NCBI GenBank assembly: GCA_013368375.1
Contig: JAACJP010000037.1
Span: 372,001 to 436,000, forward strand
Length of the DNA: 64,000 nucleotides
Source: Tricholomella constricta
Lineage: Eukaryota > Basidiomycota > Agaricomycetes > Agaricales > Lyophyllaceae
Direction: 5' to 3'
The position numbers and the translations under genes were made by a program. The notes under the pieces are model-generated. The model had not been told where the DNA came from, did not search any database, and saw only the letters and a program-made list of their open reading frames with translations. Positions 1 through 9,739 of the stretch are shown here, piece by piece (the first letter of the stretch is position 1; every line of letters starts with the position of its first letter).

Positions 1-3
1 ATC

Positions 4-435
4 ATGATAATGGTCGACGCGAGAGAACAGATAGAAAGCATCGTCGACAGCGGGTGCCAGATCATAGCCATGTCGGAAGAAGTTTGCCATGGACTAGGGG
101 TCAAATACGACCCAACTATAGTGCTGCAGATGCAATCAGCGAATGGAACAACCGACCCGTCGCTCGGTCTAGCACGAAACGTACCTTGTACGATAGGAGA
201 GGTCACGCTCTACCTCCAAATGCACGTCATTCGCAATCCCGCATACGATATACTCCTCGGCCGCCCGTTCGACGTACTTACTTGCTCTAACGTGAAAACG
301 AGATCCGCCGACGATACGATCATAACCATCACCGACCCGAACACTCGAGAGGTCATCGCGATACCGACCTTCGCGCGCGGACAACGTCGCCGCCCCAAGA
401 CCGACGTAAATTTTCGTATACTCTCGAGGAAATAA
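4..435 (+). CDS. Retropepsin-like aspartic protease, element 1 (partial)
   Basis: This is the 3' end of the gag-pro region of element 1; the frame is open to the window edge, so the true start is upstream. It would process the Gag-Pol polyprotein. The sequence IVDSGCQI near the start matches the D-S/T-G active site of clan AA retropepsins, and the downstream hydrophobic stretch with ILLGRPF (codons near 255) matches the ILG motif of that fold. The frame closes at a TAA at 433-435. Coding resumes in another frame (from about 411 on) and runs into pol without a stop, so a -1 shift or one indel separates protease from RT. Confidence 0.75.
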   Translation: MIMVDAREQIESIVDSGCQIIAMSEEVCHGLGVKYDPTIVLQMQSANGTTDPSLGLARNVPCTIGEVTLYLQMHVIRNPAYDILLGRPFDVLTCSNVKTRSADDTIITITDPNTREVIAIPTFARGQRRRPKTDVNFRILSRK

Positions 436-3400
436 GTCGAGATCACGGCGATCTTGCACTCCTCCTCGAGTACGACCCACTAAGCTATACCCCGACTGTC
501 CTTTCTTTCTGTGAACTACCGACCGAATTTAATAGCGACGCCACCTACGACGCGCAACTAGCCTCACTCTACGTCGCGGCATCCGAACTAACCGCACCAG
601 CAATCGCCGACCAATCCGATAATACCAACTCTAACCCTCAAAAACGAACGACCCTCTGCACTATTTTACCGCACAACGAGCGCCATAGTGGACGCCACAC
701 CCAATCCCTGACCAACGCCGCCACCGACGCCTTCGTGGTGAAAATCAAAGGCGTACAAACCAAAAAGAAGTACAAACCAGTAGCGCAAAAAGTGCGATCG
801 ATCATAGCAAGTTGTCCCGACCACTTCCGCATCGAGCGCAAAATATTGGGCGACCCTCTCGCCAACATGCCGACTCTGCTCCCCAACCCGCCACCTTTCC
901 AACCCACCGGCCGCTACACTCTAGAGCGAAAAGACGACTTAGACCGTGAACACCCAGACTTCTTAACGCCCTCCGAACGAGCAATTATGCACGACCTCAT
1001 GTGTAAGCAGAATCTCGCTTTCGCATGGGACGACTCCGAACGCGGTAGTTTTCGATCGGATTTCTTTCCCCCTATCGATATCCCGGTCGTCGCACACACA
1101 CCCTGGATCGAACGAAATATCCCCATACCGCCTGGCATCTACGATGAAGTTTGCGACATTATCAAAACTAAACTCGCCGCTGGCGTTTACGAACCGTCCA
1201 ACTCCAGCTACCGATCGCGTTGGTTTTGCACTCTAAAGAAAAATGGCAAGTTCCGCCTCGTCCACAGCCTCGAACCGCTCAACCGAGTAACTATCCGACA
1301 CTCGGGGGTCACTCCGATACCAGACCATGTCGCCGAACAATTCGCCGGTCGCATTTGTGGCGCAATGTTGGACCTGTTTGTCGGCTACGACGAACGGCTA
1401 ATCGCACCATCGTCGCGCGACCTTACCACTTTCCAAACACCTTTCGGCGCGTTACGCCTAGTCACCTTACCTATGGGCTGGACCAACTCCGTCCCAATCT
1501 TCCACGACGACGTCACTCACATCCTACAACCGGAGATCCCGGACTATACACTACCTTATATCGACGACGCTGCTATAAAGGGACCAGCAACTTGGTACCC
1601 CGACCCGGACACAGGATTGCCGAAAACACACCCCGACAATGCCGATGTGCGATTCGCGATCTGGGAGTTCTTCAACAACGTCAACCGAATCCTCCAGCGC
1701 ATGAAGTACTGCGGCGGCACCTTCTCCGGCAAGAAGCTGATTTTATGCGCACCACAATTTAAAGTCCTCGGACACGTCTGCACGCCCAAGGGTCGCATAC
1801 CCGACGTGGACCGACTCGCTTTACTGCGTAATTGGAAGTCGTGCGCCACCCTATCAGAGTTACGCGCGTTTTTAGGAACAGTCGGAGTACTAAGGATATT
1901 CGTCAAAAACTTTGCTCATCGCGCACACCACCTCGTAAAACTAACTCGCAAGGACGCAGTCTTCGAATTCGGCCCCGACCAGATCGCAGCACAGCGTGAC
2001 ATCGTCGAGGCGATCGCAGAAGCGAAACCCCTCGTACCCATCGACTACGCCTCGGATGACCCCGTCATCCTGGCCGTCGACACTTCACACATAGCAGTCG
2101 GATTCTACCTCTGTCAAGCCGACCCCGTCGATCGGAAACGACGCAGATACAATCGGTTCGGTTCCATTACACTGAACGACCGCGAATCACGGTTCTCTCA
2201 ACCAAAACTCGAATTTTACGGCCTATTTCGGGCGCTTGGCGCTTTACGCCTGTACGTTATAGGCGTCCGCAACTTGGTCGTCGAAGTCGACGCGCGCTAC
2301 ATTAAAGGAATGCTCTCCAACCCCGACATCCAGCCGTCAGCTTCCATAAACAGGTGGATCGTATCTGTCCTCATGTTCCACTTCGAACTTGTCCATGTTA
2401 AAGGCACGTTCCATGGACCCGACGGTTTGTCCCGGCGCCCACGACAACCCGACGATCCAGCCGACAACTACGACGCAGAAGAAGCCGACTTCGAAGATTG
2501 GGTCGACCGAATGCAAGGACTCATGCACATTATTCAACCGCTGCCACAGCCGCCGTCGCCATTACACATATGCCAGATCTTCGCTATGGCTCAGGTCTCA
2601 AGTAAGGAGGAGATGGGGGCAGTATACACGGACGCGGTACCACCAGACTCAACGACTCACGAACTCGCAACCGATTCCCCACGACAACCCAGAATCCGTA
2701 CCGACGACGATACAGGAATAACCGACCCAAATGCGAATTCGACCGACATGTCATACGACGACGTACCCAGGACCGACGCCGCTAAAGCCCAAGACCAACG
2801 CATAGATGCGGTTAGACAATGGTTGACCAACCTCGAACGGCCAGAAGGCATGTCCGACGATCAGTACGCCACCTTCATTCGATACGCCACCGGATTCTTC
2901 CTAGACGGAACACGACTCTGGAGAAGAGATAGCCAAGGCGCACATAAACTAGTCGCCCGCCCCAATGCACGATTAGAGATTCTGCGATCCGTCCACGACA
3001 ACCTCGGACATAAGCGCTTCTACGCGACACGCGCAACCTTGCTCGAACGCTTCTGGTGGCCTAATGTTCGGGCCGACGTCGTGTGGTTCGTACAGACATG
3101 TCACATATGCCAGATCCAGCAAACGACCAAGGTCCTGATCCCCCCGGTCGTTGCGACACCCGCGCCACTGTTTGCAAAAATGTACATCGACACTATGCAC
3201 CTACCGCCGTCGAATGGTTTCAAATACATTGTCCAAGGTCGTTGCTCCTTGATTCACTTTCCTGAATGGCGCGCGCTCCGAAAGGAAAACAGTCGCACCC
3301 TCGGCGATTGGATGTACGAAGACATCATCTGCCGGTGGGGCGGACTGCGCGAAATCGTAACCGACAACGGCCCAGCCTTCATCAAAGCCGCCGAACACCT

Positions 3401-4178
3401 CACAAAGAAATACCACATACACAACATTCGGATCTCAGGTTACAACTCTAGAGCCAACGGGCTAGTCGAGCGATCCCACTTCGACGTCCGGCAATCTCTT
3501 TTCAAAGCCGCCGACGGAATCGAAAATAAATGGTCGCAAGCCGCCTACTCCGTTTTCTGGGCGGAACGCGTCACAATCCGCAAACGAATGGGATGTTCCC
3601 CCTACTACGCTGCGACAGGCACGCAGCCCCTCCTGCCACTCGATATCGTCGAAGCCACGTACCTCCAACCGCCACCCGACTCAATACTGTCCTCCACCGA
3701 CCTCTTGACACGACGCGCGATCGCCCTACAAAAACGAACGACCGACCTAGAGCGACTGCATTCAGACGTATACGCGGCGCGACGACAAGCGGCGATTCGC
3801 TTTGAGCTTCAACACGCCAGAACCTTGCGCGACTATAACTTTAAACGCGGAGACCTCATCCTCATGCGCAACACGAAAATCGAGAAGTCGCTCAACCGCA
3901 AAATGCGATCTAGATACCTAGGTCCGCTCGTTGTGATCTCACGCAACCGTGGAGGCGCCTACATCCTCTGCGAATTGGATGGCACCGTCTTACACCGGCC
4001 TGTAGCAGCGTTCCGACTCACCCCCTACTTCGCGCGAAATAATATTCTCCTACCCGATAACGCGCTGGACATAGACACCAAACGACTCCGAGAACTAGAG
4101 GCGACGACGATCACCGACAATGAAGACCGACCCGAAGTCGTAAGCGACGACTCGGAGTCGGAAGAAGAGCAGAACTGA
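411..4178 (+). CDS. Pol of element 1: RT, RNase H, integrase
   Basis: The frame is open from before 411 to the stop at 4178, about 1250 codons; there is no obvious own ATG, so it is probably made as a fusion with the upstream protease by frameshifting. RT: conserved blocks run from about 1140 to 1600, with the catalytic YIDD at 1557-1568. RNase H: about 2060-2440, with VDTS, PKLE and VEVDAR carrying acidic residues. Integrase: HHCC zinc finger (H..H, CHIC) near 2990-3110, then the D,D,E core at YIDTMH (3183), TDNGPAF (3361) and LVERSHF (3463). The C-terminus has no chromodomain. No in-frame stop is seen, so this copy may be young. An 18-nt copy of the 3' PPT lies within the tether between RNase H and integrase. 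Confidence 0.85.
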   Translation, partial: FSYTLEEISRDHGDLALLLEYDPLSYTPTVLSFCELPTEFNSDATYDAQLASLYVAASELTAPAIADQSDNTNSNPQKRTTLCTILPHNERHSGRHTQSLTNAATDAFVVKIKGVQTKKKYKPVAQKVRSIIASCPDHFRIERKILGDPLANMPTLLPNPPPFQPTGRYTLERKDDLDREHPDFLTPSERAIMHDLMCKQNLAFAWDDSERGSFRSDFFPPIDIPVVAHTPWIERNIPIPPGIYDEVCDIIKTKLAAGVYEPSNSSYRSRWFCTLKKNGKFRLVHSLEPLNRVTIRHSGVTPIPDHVAEQFAGRICGAMLDLFVGYDERLIAPSSRDLTTFQTPFGALRLVTLPMGWTNSVPIFHDDVTHILQPEIPDYTLPYIDDAAIKGPATWYPDPDTGLPKTHPDNADVRFAIWEFFNNVNRILQRMKYCGGTFSGKKLILCAPQFKVLGHVCTPKGRIPDVDRLALLRNWKSCATLSELRAFLGTVGVLRIFVKNFAHRAHHLVKLTRKDAVFEFGPDQIAAQRDIVEAIAEAKPLVPIDYASDDPVILAVDTSHIAVGFYLCQADPVDRKRRRYNRFGSITLNDRESRFSQPKLEFYGLFRALGALRLYVIGVRNLVVEVDARYIKGMLSNPDIQPSASINRWIVSVLMFHFELVHVKGTFHGPDGLSRRPRQPDDPADNYDAEEADFEDWVDRMQGLMHIIQPLPQPPSPLHICQIFAMAQVSSKEEMGAVYTDAVPPDSTTHELATDSPRQPRIRTDDDTGITDPNANSTDMSYDDVPRTDAAKAQDQRIDAVRQWLTNLERPEGMSDDQYATFIRYATGFFLDGTRLWRRDSQGAHKLVARPNARLEILRSVHDNLGHKRFYATRATLLERFWWPNVRADVVWFVQTCHICQIQQTTKVLIPPVVATPAPLFAKMYIDTMHLPPSNGFKYIVQGRCSLIHFPEWRALRKENSRTLGDWMYEDIICRWGGLREIVTDNGPAFIKAAEHLTKKYHIHNIRISGYNSRANGLVERSHFDVRQSLFKAADGIENKWSQAAYSVFWAERVTIRKRMGCSPYYAATGTQPLLPLDIVEATYLQPPPDSILSSTDLLTRRAIALQKRTTDLERLHSDVYAARRQAAIRFELQHARTLRDYNFKRGDLILMRNTKIEKSLNRKMRSRYLGPLVVISRNRGGAYILCELDGTVLHRPVAAFRLTPYFARNNILLPDNALDIDTKRLRELEATTITDNEDRPEVVSDDSESEEEQN
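2598..2615 (+). promoter_or_regulatory. Candidate central polypurine tract in pol
   Basis: The 18 nt TCAAGTAAGGAGGAGATG are identical to the polypurine tract before the 3' LTR (8273-8290). Retroviruses such as HIV-1, and yeast Ty1, use an internal PPT copy as a second plus-strand primer; this role is inferred here from identity and position only. Confidence 0.5.
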
Positions 4179-4663
4179 TCGACATTCCGCGAAACCATAT
4201 ACCCTCCCTTTTAATCAGCACCCTTCTCACCGACACACACCGTTCGACCGACCGAATATACCGACGACCTATGCTCTCATTTTTCAGTTCCGACCCAAAC
4301 CGACCATACCCCGATTCGCGTTTACGATTCACTATGTTCCGACCAAAACTCCACTCAATCTCACTTTCCACCAAATCTTTCGTCACTTAATCGCCCAAAA
4401 AAAAAAAAGAAAATCAACACCGGACGTATTATATTATATAGCGGTTCCATAAAGGACCGCCCAGACGCAGACCACAAGAAAAAACAAAATGTACAAAGGC
4501 CGAGCGAGCGACCAAGATCCCAAGCGCGCCCAAGCCGACCGACACCCGACGACGCGACCACCGCCTGCTCACCCCATTACGACGTCGCCACCTCAATCCC
4601 GTCACCACCCTCCGCGATTCCGTCGTCTCTCGCCGTCGCCCTCAGCATCTTCATCGTCGGTGC
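4179..4663. other. Gene-free spacer after pol of element 1
   Basis: No supported gene. It holds an A-rich run (AAAAAAAAAAAAGAAAA, about 4391-4407), a short AT-rich TATATT stretch near 4430-4440 and C-rich low-complexity sequence. It separates convergent transcription of pol (+) and the opposite-strand gene ending at 4664, so it may hold both 3' ends. Confidence 0.5.
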
Positions 4664-6411
4664 TCACAGCGCTCCCTTCACTCGAGCCAGACTCGCCCAG
4701 CCCGTTCCTCGAGCCAACTCCGAACGCCGTTCATGGAGCGCTCTCAAGGCATCCAGCGTACCGGTGACTTGCTGGTAAACAGGCGCAGCTGCCAGCCGAA
4801 TCAGCTCCTGACGGGACTCCAGAACCTGCGTCTCCTGCACCAGTGTCCGAAGGAAAGAGTTGCGCGCGAAGAGGGCGCGATCCACGTCGTTAAGACCGAA
4901 CTTCTCCACGATCGACGTCGGCACCAGTACCCCAGACCCTCCAAGTCCTCGTTGTAGAGCGGAGCCTCCGCGTTAGGTAAACTCTCCCTGCGACAAGAAG
5001 TCCAGCCCCATACCTGCAGAACCGTCGGACTGGACCATCAGGAGGTGATGGACGGCGGCCGCTAGTTGGCGTTCGCGGGCCCGAACCTCTGCCACGGACG
5101 GAGGCGGCGGGTGGCGCACCACGAGCGAGGGTGCGACCACAGGCTTTTGCTCCTCGGCCTCCTCGACTGTGGGGCGCGACAAAGGGCGACGCCGCGACCG
5201 CGAACCTGAAGCCACTGGGACGCCGGCCGGCGCACTGTCGCGGACTGTCTCGCACTTCTTGGCATGTATCTTGCAGAGCGCGCAGATACCACCGTCCGGC
5301 TTCTGAAGGCAATCGACGCCGGCGTCCATGCAACGGTCGCACTTGGAAAGAAGTGAGTGCAAAAAAGAAAAAGACAAGACACGATTAAAGACCTACGGGC
5401 ACGTCGCGCACGAAGTGATTGGGGCACTTCTTCTTGAAGTCCTCCAGACGCGAAAGCCATTTATCGCCGGTCGCGCGCCGCTTCCCCTTTGCCTTCACCG
5501 GTTCCTCCTCGAAGACGTCCCCGACCGACACTTCTCCGTCGTCCGCGACGTCGCGCTTGCGCTTGCGAACCGGAGACGCGACCTCGTTCCCGTCGTTGGC
5601 GGCAGGCGTCGTTTCTGCCAAACTTGTTAGTGGCAGACCACTGACGGGGCTGAAAACGAGCCCCGATCGATGAGCGGACTCACGCGCGCGACGAGACCGC
5701 GGTGTCGGGAGTACAGACTGCGGAACGTTAGTGATTCAACCACGATAAACTAAGTACACAAGACCCACTTCCAAAACACCGTCGCTAACGGCCTGCGACC
5801 CACCACCGACCGACCTACGGGGCATGTAGACGAAGGGACGAGGAGGTTTGCCTTTTCCTTTGGCCTTCGGTGCTACGGAAACGCCGGGTAAAGACCCACC
5901 CATGACCAACGGCGGGGTCGCCCCCTCGCTACCGCGCACCGGCGCCGCCCCTTCGCCGCCGCAACCGGCTCGGCGGACAACCCTCCCTCAAGCCCCACAG
6001 TCACGGCCGGTGGCGCTGGCCCAGCGCTTCGTGCAGCGTCCGACAGGAGGCGTCGCTCGCGACGCCGGCGGGTGTATTCGTCCTGAGGGATGACCACCAC
6101 AAGTCAGTTACCCGCGCACCAACGAACAGGAACGAACACACCTCGGGCTCTAAAGCTGCAAAATTTTTCTTCCACTCCTCATCGTCCTTAATGCGCGACC
6201 ATATCAGGGTCAGCGCTTCCTGCTCCTCCCGCCATTCCACCCGTCCAGGACCCGCCCCTTGGTTGCGCAGCGCGGCCAGGCCGTCCCGGATATCTTCGAG
6301 CGCCTCAGTGCGCTGTTCGCGAGTAGCGTCGACGGGCAGTTGACACCACCGGACGTAGTCCGTGCTCAGATAACGAAGGACGCGCTTGAAGTCCGAAATG
6401 GCAGCAGTCAT
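4664..6411 (-). pseudogene. Opposite-strand Zn2Cys6-like gene in element 1, copy 2 (decaying)
   Basis: Paralogue of the gene at 6811-8107. Model: complement(6411-6142, 6082-5769, 5717-5397, 5341-4664); every junction has GT/AG and CTRAC-like branch sites. Exon 1 encodes exactly 90 codons, as in the other copy, and the first intron starts with the same GTGTGTTC. Exon 4 opens with the cysteine cluster C-x2-C-x6-C-x8-C-x2-C-x6-C (CDRC...CALC), again right after an intron. Exon 2 changes frame near 5935, and exon 4 has two frame changes (near 4980 and 4945) before the conserved C-terminal helix (VDRALFAR, FLRTLVQE, VLESRQEL). I read this as a copy accumulating indels. Function is unknown; a nucleic-acid-binding role is inferred from the cysteine spacing only. 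Confidence 0.6.
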
Positions 6412-6554
6412 GGTGGTTGAAAAAGACAGGGAACCGAAAAAGGGAGGCGTCACTTTAAACAAGCTGGGATGCGCCATCAAAATTCAGTTGCACCGCCACC
6501 GCCGTCTCACGCCACACACGCGTCCGTTCTAGAATTCTCTCGACCGGCCTCCGG

Positions 6555-6597
6555 ACCGACTGAGGGCAGTCGGCATTTCAAGTCAGGAGGAGACATG
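6555..6597 (+). repeat. Internal duplicate of the PPT region of element 1
   Basis: This 43-nt stretch (GACCGACTGAGGGCAGTCGG followed by TTCAAGTCAGGAGGAGACAT) is nearly identical to 8249-8293, which ends in the polypurine tract before the 3' LTR. A short inverted repeat (GACTGAGGGCAGTC) sits in both. It marks the left edge of a tandem duplication that copied one opposite-strand gene together with the PPT region. Confidence 0.65.
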
Positions 6598-6810
6598 ACC
6601 GGCAGATTGAGAGGTGGCCGACGCCAGTGACAGACACCGCCGATGATAAAACCGACCGACACGACGAACCGACCTGCGCCACTAAAAACACGAAAAGTTT
6701 GAACTATAAAGAACGACCCGATTTTAGGGCCCGCACGACAAAACAGGTATATACGGAATACGCGACCGACAACGAGCGCAACCCGACCGCACAACACGCC
6801 AGACCCGGAG

Positions 6811-8107
6811 TCAAGACGACGAACCTTCGCCACAACCTTCGCCACCATTGTCGCGGACGCCACCGCCGACACCGCTACCCCCACTTCGCGCGTTATCCGT
6901 CGCAGACACACCGATTAACTCTGCGCGACGGGCCTGAAGCAAATCAAGGGCCGTCGACGTAGATGCGACCTGCTGGTAAAGCTGACGAGCCGACGAACGC
7001 ATGATCTCTTGGCGCGATTCGAGGACTTGAGCTTCCTGGACCAAAGTGCGCAGGAAAACGGTACGCGCCGATAGCGCCCGATCTACATCCGCAAGATCGA
7101 ACCGCGAAATAACCGACAACGGCTGGGTGAAGCCCAAGCCACGCAAATCTTCGTTATGGAGAAGGTCATCGAGGCGAAGCAACGGACCCTGATAAAAGAA
7201 ACCCGCGTCCCGGTCCGCCGAACTCGCGGAACGAGTCGCGACAAGGCGCTGGGCGACCCTCGCCAGATCGGGCGAACGAACCTCGTCAAACAACGGAGGT
7301 GTGCACACATCGCAAGAGTGTTCCTCTACTGAGCACGACACAAACTGGTGCGGAGCCTGCAGAAACGACCCCACCTCGTTCGTCTCACATTGCCTGGATT
7401 GGAGTTCGCAAACCGCGCAAGCGTCATTTCCGATACGCTGAACGCAGTCCAAACCGTAGCTCACGCAGCGATCGCACTAGCCAACGAATGAGCAGAAGAA
7501 CGAAGCCACACGAGAACCGACGACTTACCGCTTCACTACGAGTGTAATGCTCGGGGTATTCCTTCCTAAATTCCTCGAGACGCTCCAGCCACGAATCGTG
7601 TCGCCTCCCTTGCGCCGCCAATACCGACTCCCCAGAAATCTCGACTACGGACTCTTCCTCGTCCGCGTCCCCAACAGAGGGAGCGCACGTACATTCCCGA
7701 ACGACAGGCTCGGCCCCTTCTCCAACAGAGGCGGCGCGCGCAGGCTCCCGAACGACCGACCGACGATGGGGGTAATCAGACTGTAAACCAGCACGTCAGT
7801 CACCAAAAACGACCGAACCACCAAAGGGTGAACACACATCCGGTTGCAGATCCGCAAACCGCTCGGACCATTCCGGGTCGGACGCGATCGTAGACCATAT
7901 GGCGAGCAATGCCTCTCCCTCGTCGCGCCACATCCAACGCCAGGGGCTAGCTGCCGGCGACCTAAGCACTCCGACGCTGTTTGACAAGTACTGCAGCACG
8001 CGGGTGCGCGCGTAACGAGGCGAGTCGGCCGACAGCGATTGCCATTCGTCCCAGTCTCGTTCCAAGAAGCGGAGAGTACGCTGAAGATCGACAGGAGGTC
8101 TCGACAT
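6811..8107 (-). CDS. Opposite-strand Zn2Cys6-like/coiled-coil gene in element 1, copy 1 (intact)
   Basis: Model: complement(8107-7838, 7780-7529, 7476-6811), 395 aa with one frame across three exons. Introns of 57 and 52 nt have GTGTGT/CAG and GTAAGT/TAG ends. Residues 1-90 are a helical Trp-rich domain (EALLAIWSTI). Residues 91-174 are acidic and disordered, then WLERLEEFRKEYPEHY. Residues 175-204 form C175-x2-C-x6-C-x8-C-x2-C-x6-C204, the exact spacing of fungal Gal4-type Zn2Cys6 clusters, though the usual Lys/Arg residues between the cysteines are few. A CDVC pair follows near residue 230, then a long helix (VDRALSAR, FLRTLVQE, VLESRQE). It lies head-on to pol, inside the element. It could regulate element transcription or act as a structural accessory; no known family was identified. 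Confidence 0.7.
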
Positions 8108-8126
8108 AAAGATGGATAAACCAAAC

Positions 8127-8166
8127 AAAAAAAAAAAAAAAAAAAAAAAAACCCTGGATATATATA
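8127..8166 (-). promoter_or_regulatory. TATA box and poly(T) leader of the opposite-strand gene
   Basis: Reading the minus strand, TATATATAT (8166-8158) lies 51 nt before the ATG at 8107, and a run of 25 T follows (8151-8127). This looks like an autonomous promoter for the opposite-strand gene, about 120 nt inside the PPT. Confidence 0.5.
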
Positions 8167-8272
8167 CGTCGCCAGCACGTCGGCACCGCCACCTCCTCCT
8201 ATCCCTACCCTTCTTTTCCAAGACGTACGCCCCCTGACCGATGCACGAGACCGACTGAGGACAGTCGGTATT

Positions 8273-8290
8273 TCAAGTAAGGAGGAGATG
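8273..8290 (+). promoter_or_regulatory. Polypurine tract of element 1
   Basis: The purine-rich TCAAGTAAGGAGGAGATG directly precedes TGATGAACACC, a plausible LTR start with TG. It primes plus-strand DNA synthesis in LTR elements. An identical 18 nt occurs in pol (2598-2615) and a near copy at 6577-6596. Confidence 0.65.
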
Positions 8291-9196
8291 ATGAACACCG
8301 TCCCGCGCTGTACACCGAACCTACCCATAATACGGACATCAACCGCTGCGCCACGACGAACACGGCCCCGAATACGATCAAAGCGCTAAACGGACCGACT
8401 GACAATACGACCGACCGACCGACAATACGACCAAATGACCGACGCACCGACCAAGAGACAAAGTAACTTGAAACGCCAGTTCTCTTCTCTGGGCGCACGG
8501 AGCACGGAACGCCGTATAACCTGTCAACGACCGCGCACGTTTGTATGCCAAGGTCTCAACCCGGCGACAACCAAACCCGATTTGAAATGATCTTAGGAAA
8601 CGCCGTTGCCCAGCCAGTCGCAGGAAGGATCCGGCCGTACCACGGAGTTCCGCACCCAAGAGCCACTACCGATCGCAAAGCCACCACCGATCATACATCC
8701 GACCCGACGCCTCGAGCCGATCAACAGCCCCTTTGCCGAGCCGAAGAGCGCCACACTCTCTAAAAAGCATCGCGCGGTACCAAGCTTGGCAGCGCTTCTC
8801 CCAATAAACCAGTAAAACACCTGCCTCGCCGGCTCGCGCGAGGCGAGTCGGTCGTATAGTATAAAAACATACCCGTGTATTACCTACTTCGCCCAGTGAA
8901 TTACAGCCCGTATTTTCCCTCACTCTCAGAGTTAATAGCTCAAAGCCGTCGTCTCTGTCGTCTCCGCATCGTTCTCATCGTATAACCCGTCGCCACCGTC
9001 GTAAACCTCGTAACCGTCGTCTCTGTCGTCTCGTAACCGTCGCCCGAACCCGTGAGTTCTTCGTATTCGTCTCGTTCGTCTCGTTGTCGCACAACCGACA
9101 CAAAGGTCGTGTTACCGACCCGTTCCGCCTGGGAACAATCGTATTCTATCGCGTCGCCGTCGGCTCGACTAATTACGAGTCGGATCGTCTTTACTC
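8289..9196 (+). repeat. 3' LTR of element 1 (right edge uncertain)
   Basis: It starts after the PPT. It contains a GC-rich inverted repeat CTCGCC...GGCGAG at 8824-8848, then the TATA box TATAAAAA (8860-8867). From 8940 to 9075 it has irregular repeats of CGTCTCTGTCGTCTC and CGTAACCGTCGT, typical of R/U5 leader sequence. The end is not defined. An 86-codon opposite-strand frame (8940-9200) is low complexity (Thr/Arg repeats) and is not taken as a gene. Confidence 0.5.
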
Positions 9197-9523
9197 TCAT
9201 CCCACCACCACTTTCAAACCCTGCACACTCGCGTGTTTGGGAACTTTTAACATTTCTCGCCCCCCATAGTTGTTAGTTGTTTTGTTGTTGTGCACAGCAC
9301 CTACAGGCCTTCTAGCTCTATCAGCGTGCATTGATAGTAGCTCCAGGCTACTTACCGCTGTTGGTCCCTCTGCTGCTGCTACACCTTGCCCGACTTCGTC
9401 CGAACGACGTTGAGGCGGCACATAGGCTATAGGAGGTCGCGGTACCGGCGGATCGACGATAGATTGTATCGTTGGTGTGTTTTCAGAGCTGGTAGCGCTC
9501 GGTGGCGCTCGGTTTGGATCCAT
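9197..9523 (-). CDS. 5' end of an unidentified, probably truncated gene
   Basis: A Met at 9523 (MDPNRAPPSATSS) starts a Pro/Ser-rich, disordered reading frame. After about 55 codons it meets a consensus donor GTAAGT (minus strand, near 9355), so the remaining codons are probably intron. No matching downstream exon was found before the LTR of element 1, so the rest may have been cut off by that insertion. It is not recognisable as a known family; a Gag N-terminus of another element is an alternative. Confidence 0.3.
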   Translation of the reverse strand: MDPNRAPPSATSSENTPTIQSIVDPPVPRPPIAYVPPQRRSDEVGQGVAAAEGPTAVSSLELLSMHADRARRPVGAVHNNKTTNNYGGREMLKVPKHASVQGLKVVVG

Positions 9524-9739
9524 CGCAGATAGATCTTCGTTTCAGGGTTGTGGTGATGGTGATGGCGCTGATAAGCGAGTCGACGTCGACGATAGAGAGC
9601 AGTTAAGCAGATAGCAAAGCTGGGTAGCTTAAAAAAGTGTAACGGTTGTACGGGGTTGGGGGATCCTTGCGAGACACCAGACACGTTAAGCTAGACCAAT
9701 CTGTGGGATTCTGCTAAGTACGTGTACAGGGTGAAGGTG

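Larger units (their letters stand above)
1..8900 (+). mobile_element. Ty3/Gypsy LTR retrotransposon (element 1), 5' part outside window
   Basis: The order protease, reverse transcriptase, RNase H, integrase is that of Ty3/Gypsy. The left part (gag, 5' LTR, primer binding site) lies before base 1. No chromodomain follows the integrase. Between the end of pol (4178) and the polypurine tract at 8273-8290 there are about 4.1 kb carrying two genes on the opposite strand. The 3' LTR begins near 8289-8292; a TATA box at 8860-8867 lies inside it. Its right boundary could not be set because the 5' LTR is not available for comparison; it ends somewhere between about 8900 and 9290. Confidence 0.85.

Noticed and set aside
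1220..1762. 180-codon + frame inside pol of element 1
   Set aside because: Out of frame with the RT motifs; a shadow of pol.
8127..8151. 25-A tract as a poly(A) tail of a retrocopy
   Set aside because: It lies upstream of an intron-containing gene on the minus strand and inside an LTR element; a T-rich leader is the simpler reading.
7645..8328. 227-codon minus-strand frame
   Set aside because: It overlaps exons and introns of the opposite-strand gene in a mixed frame and translates the T tract; the spliced model explains the region better.
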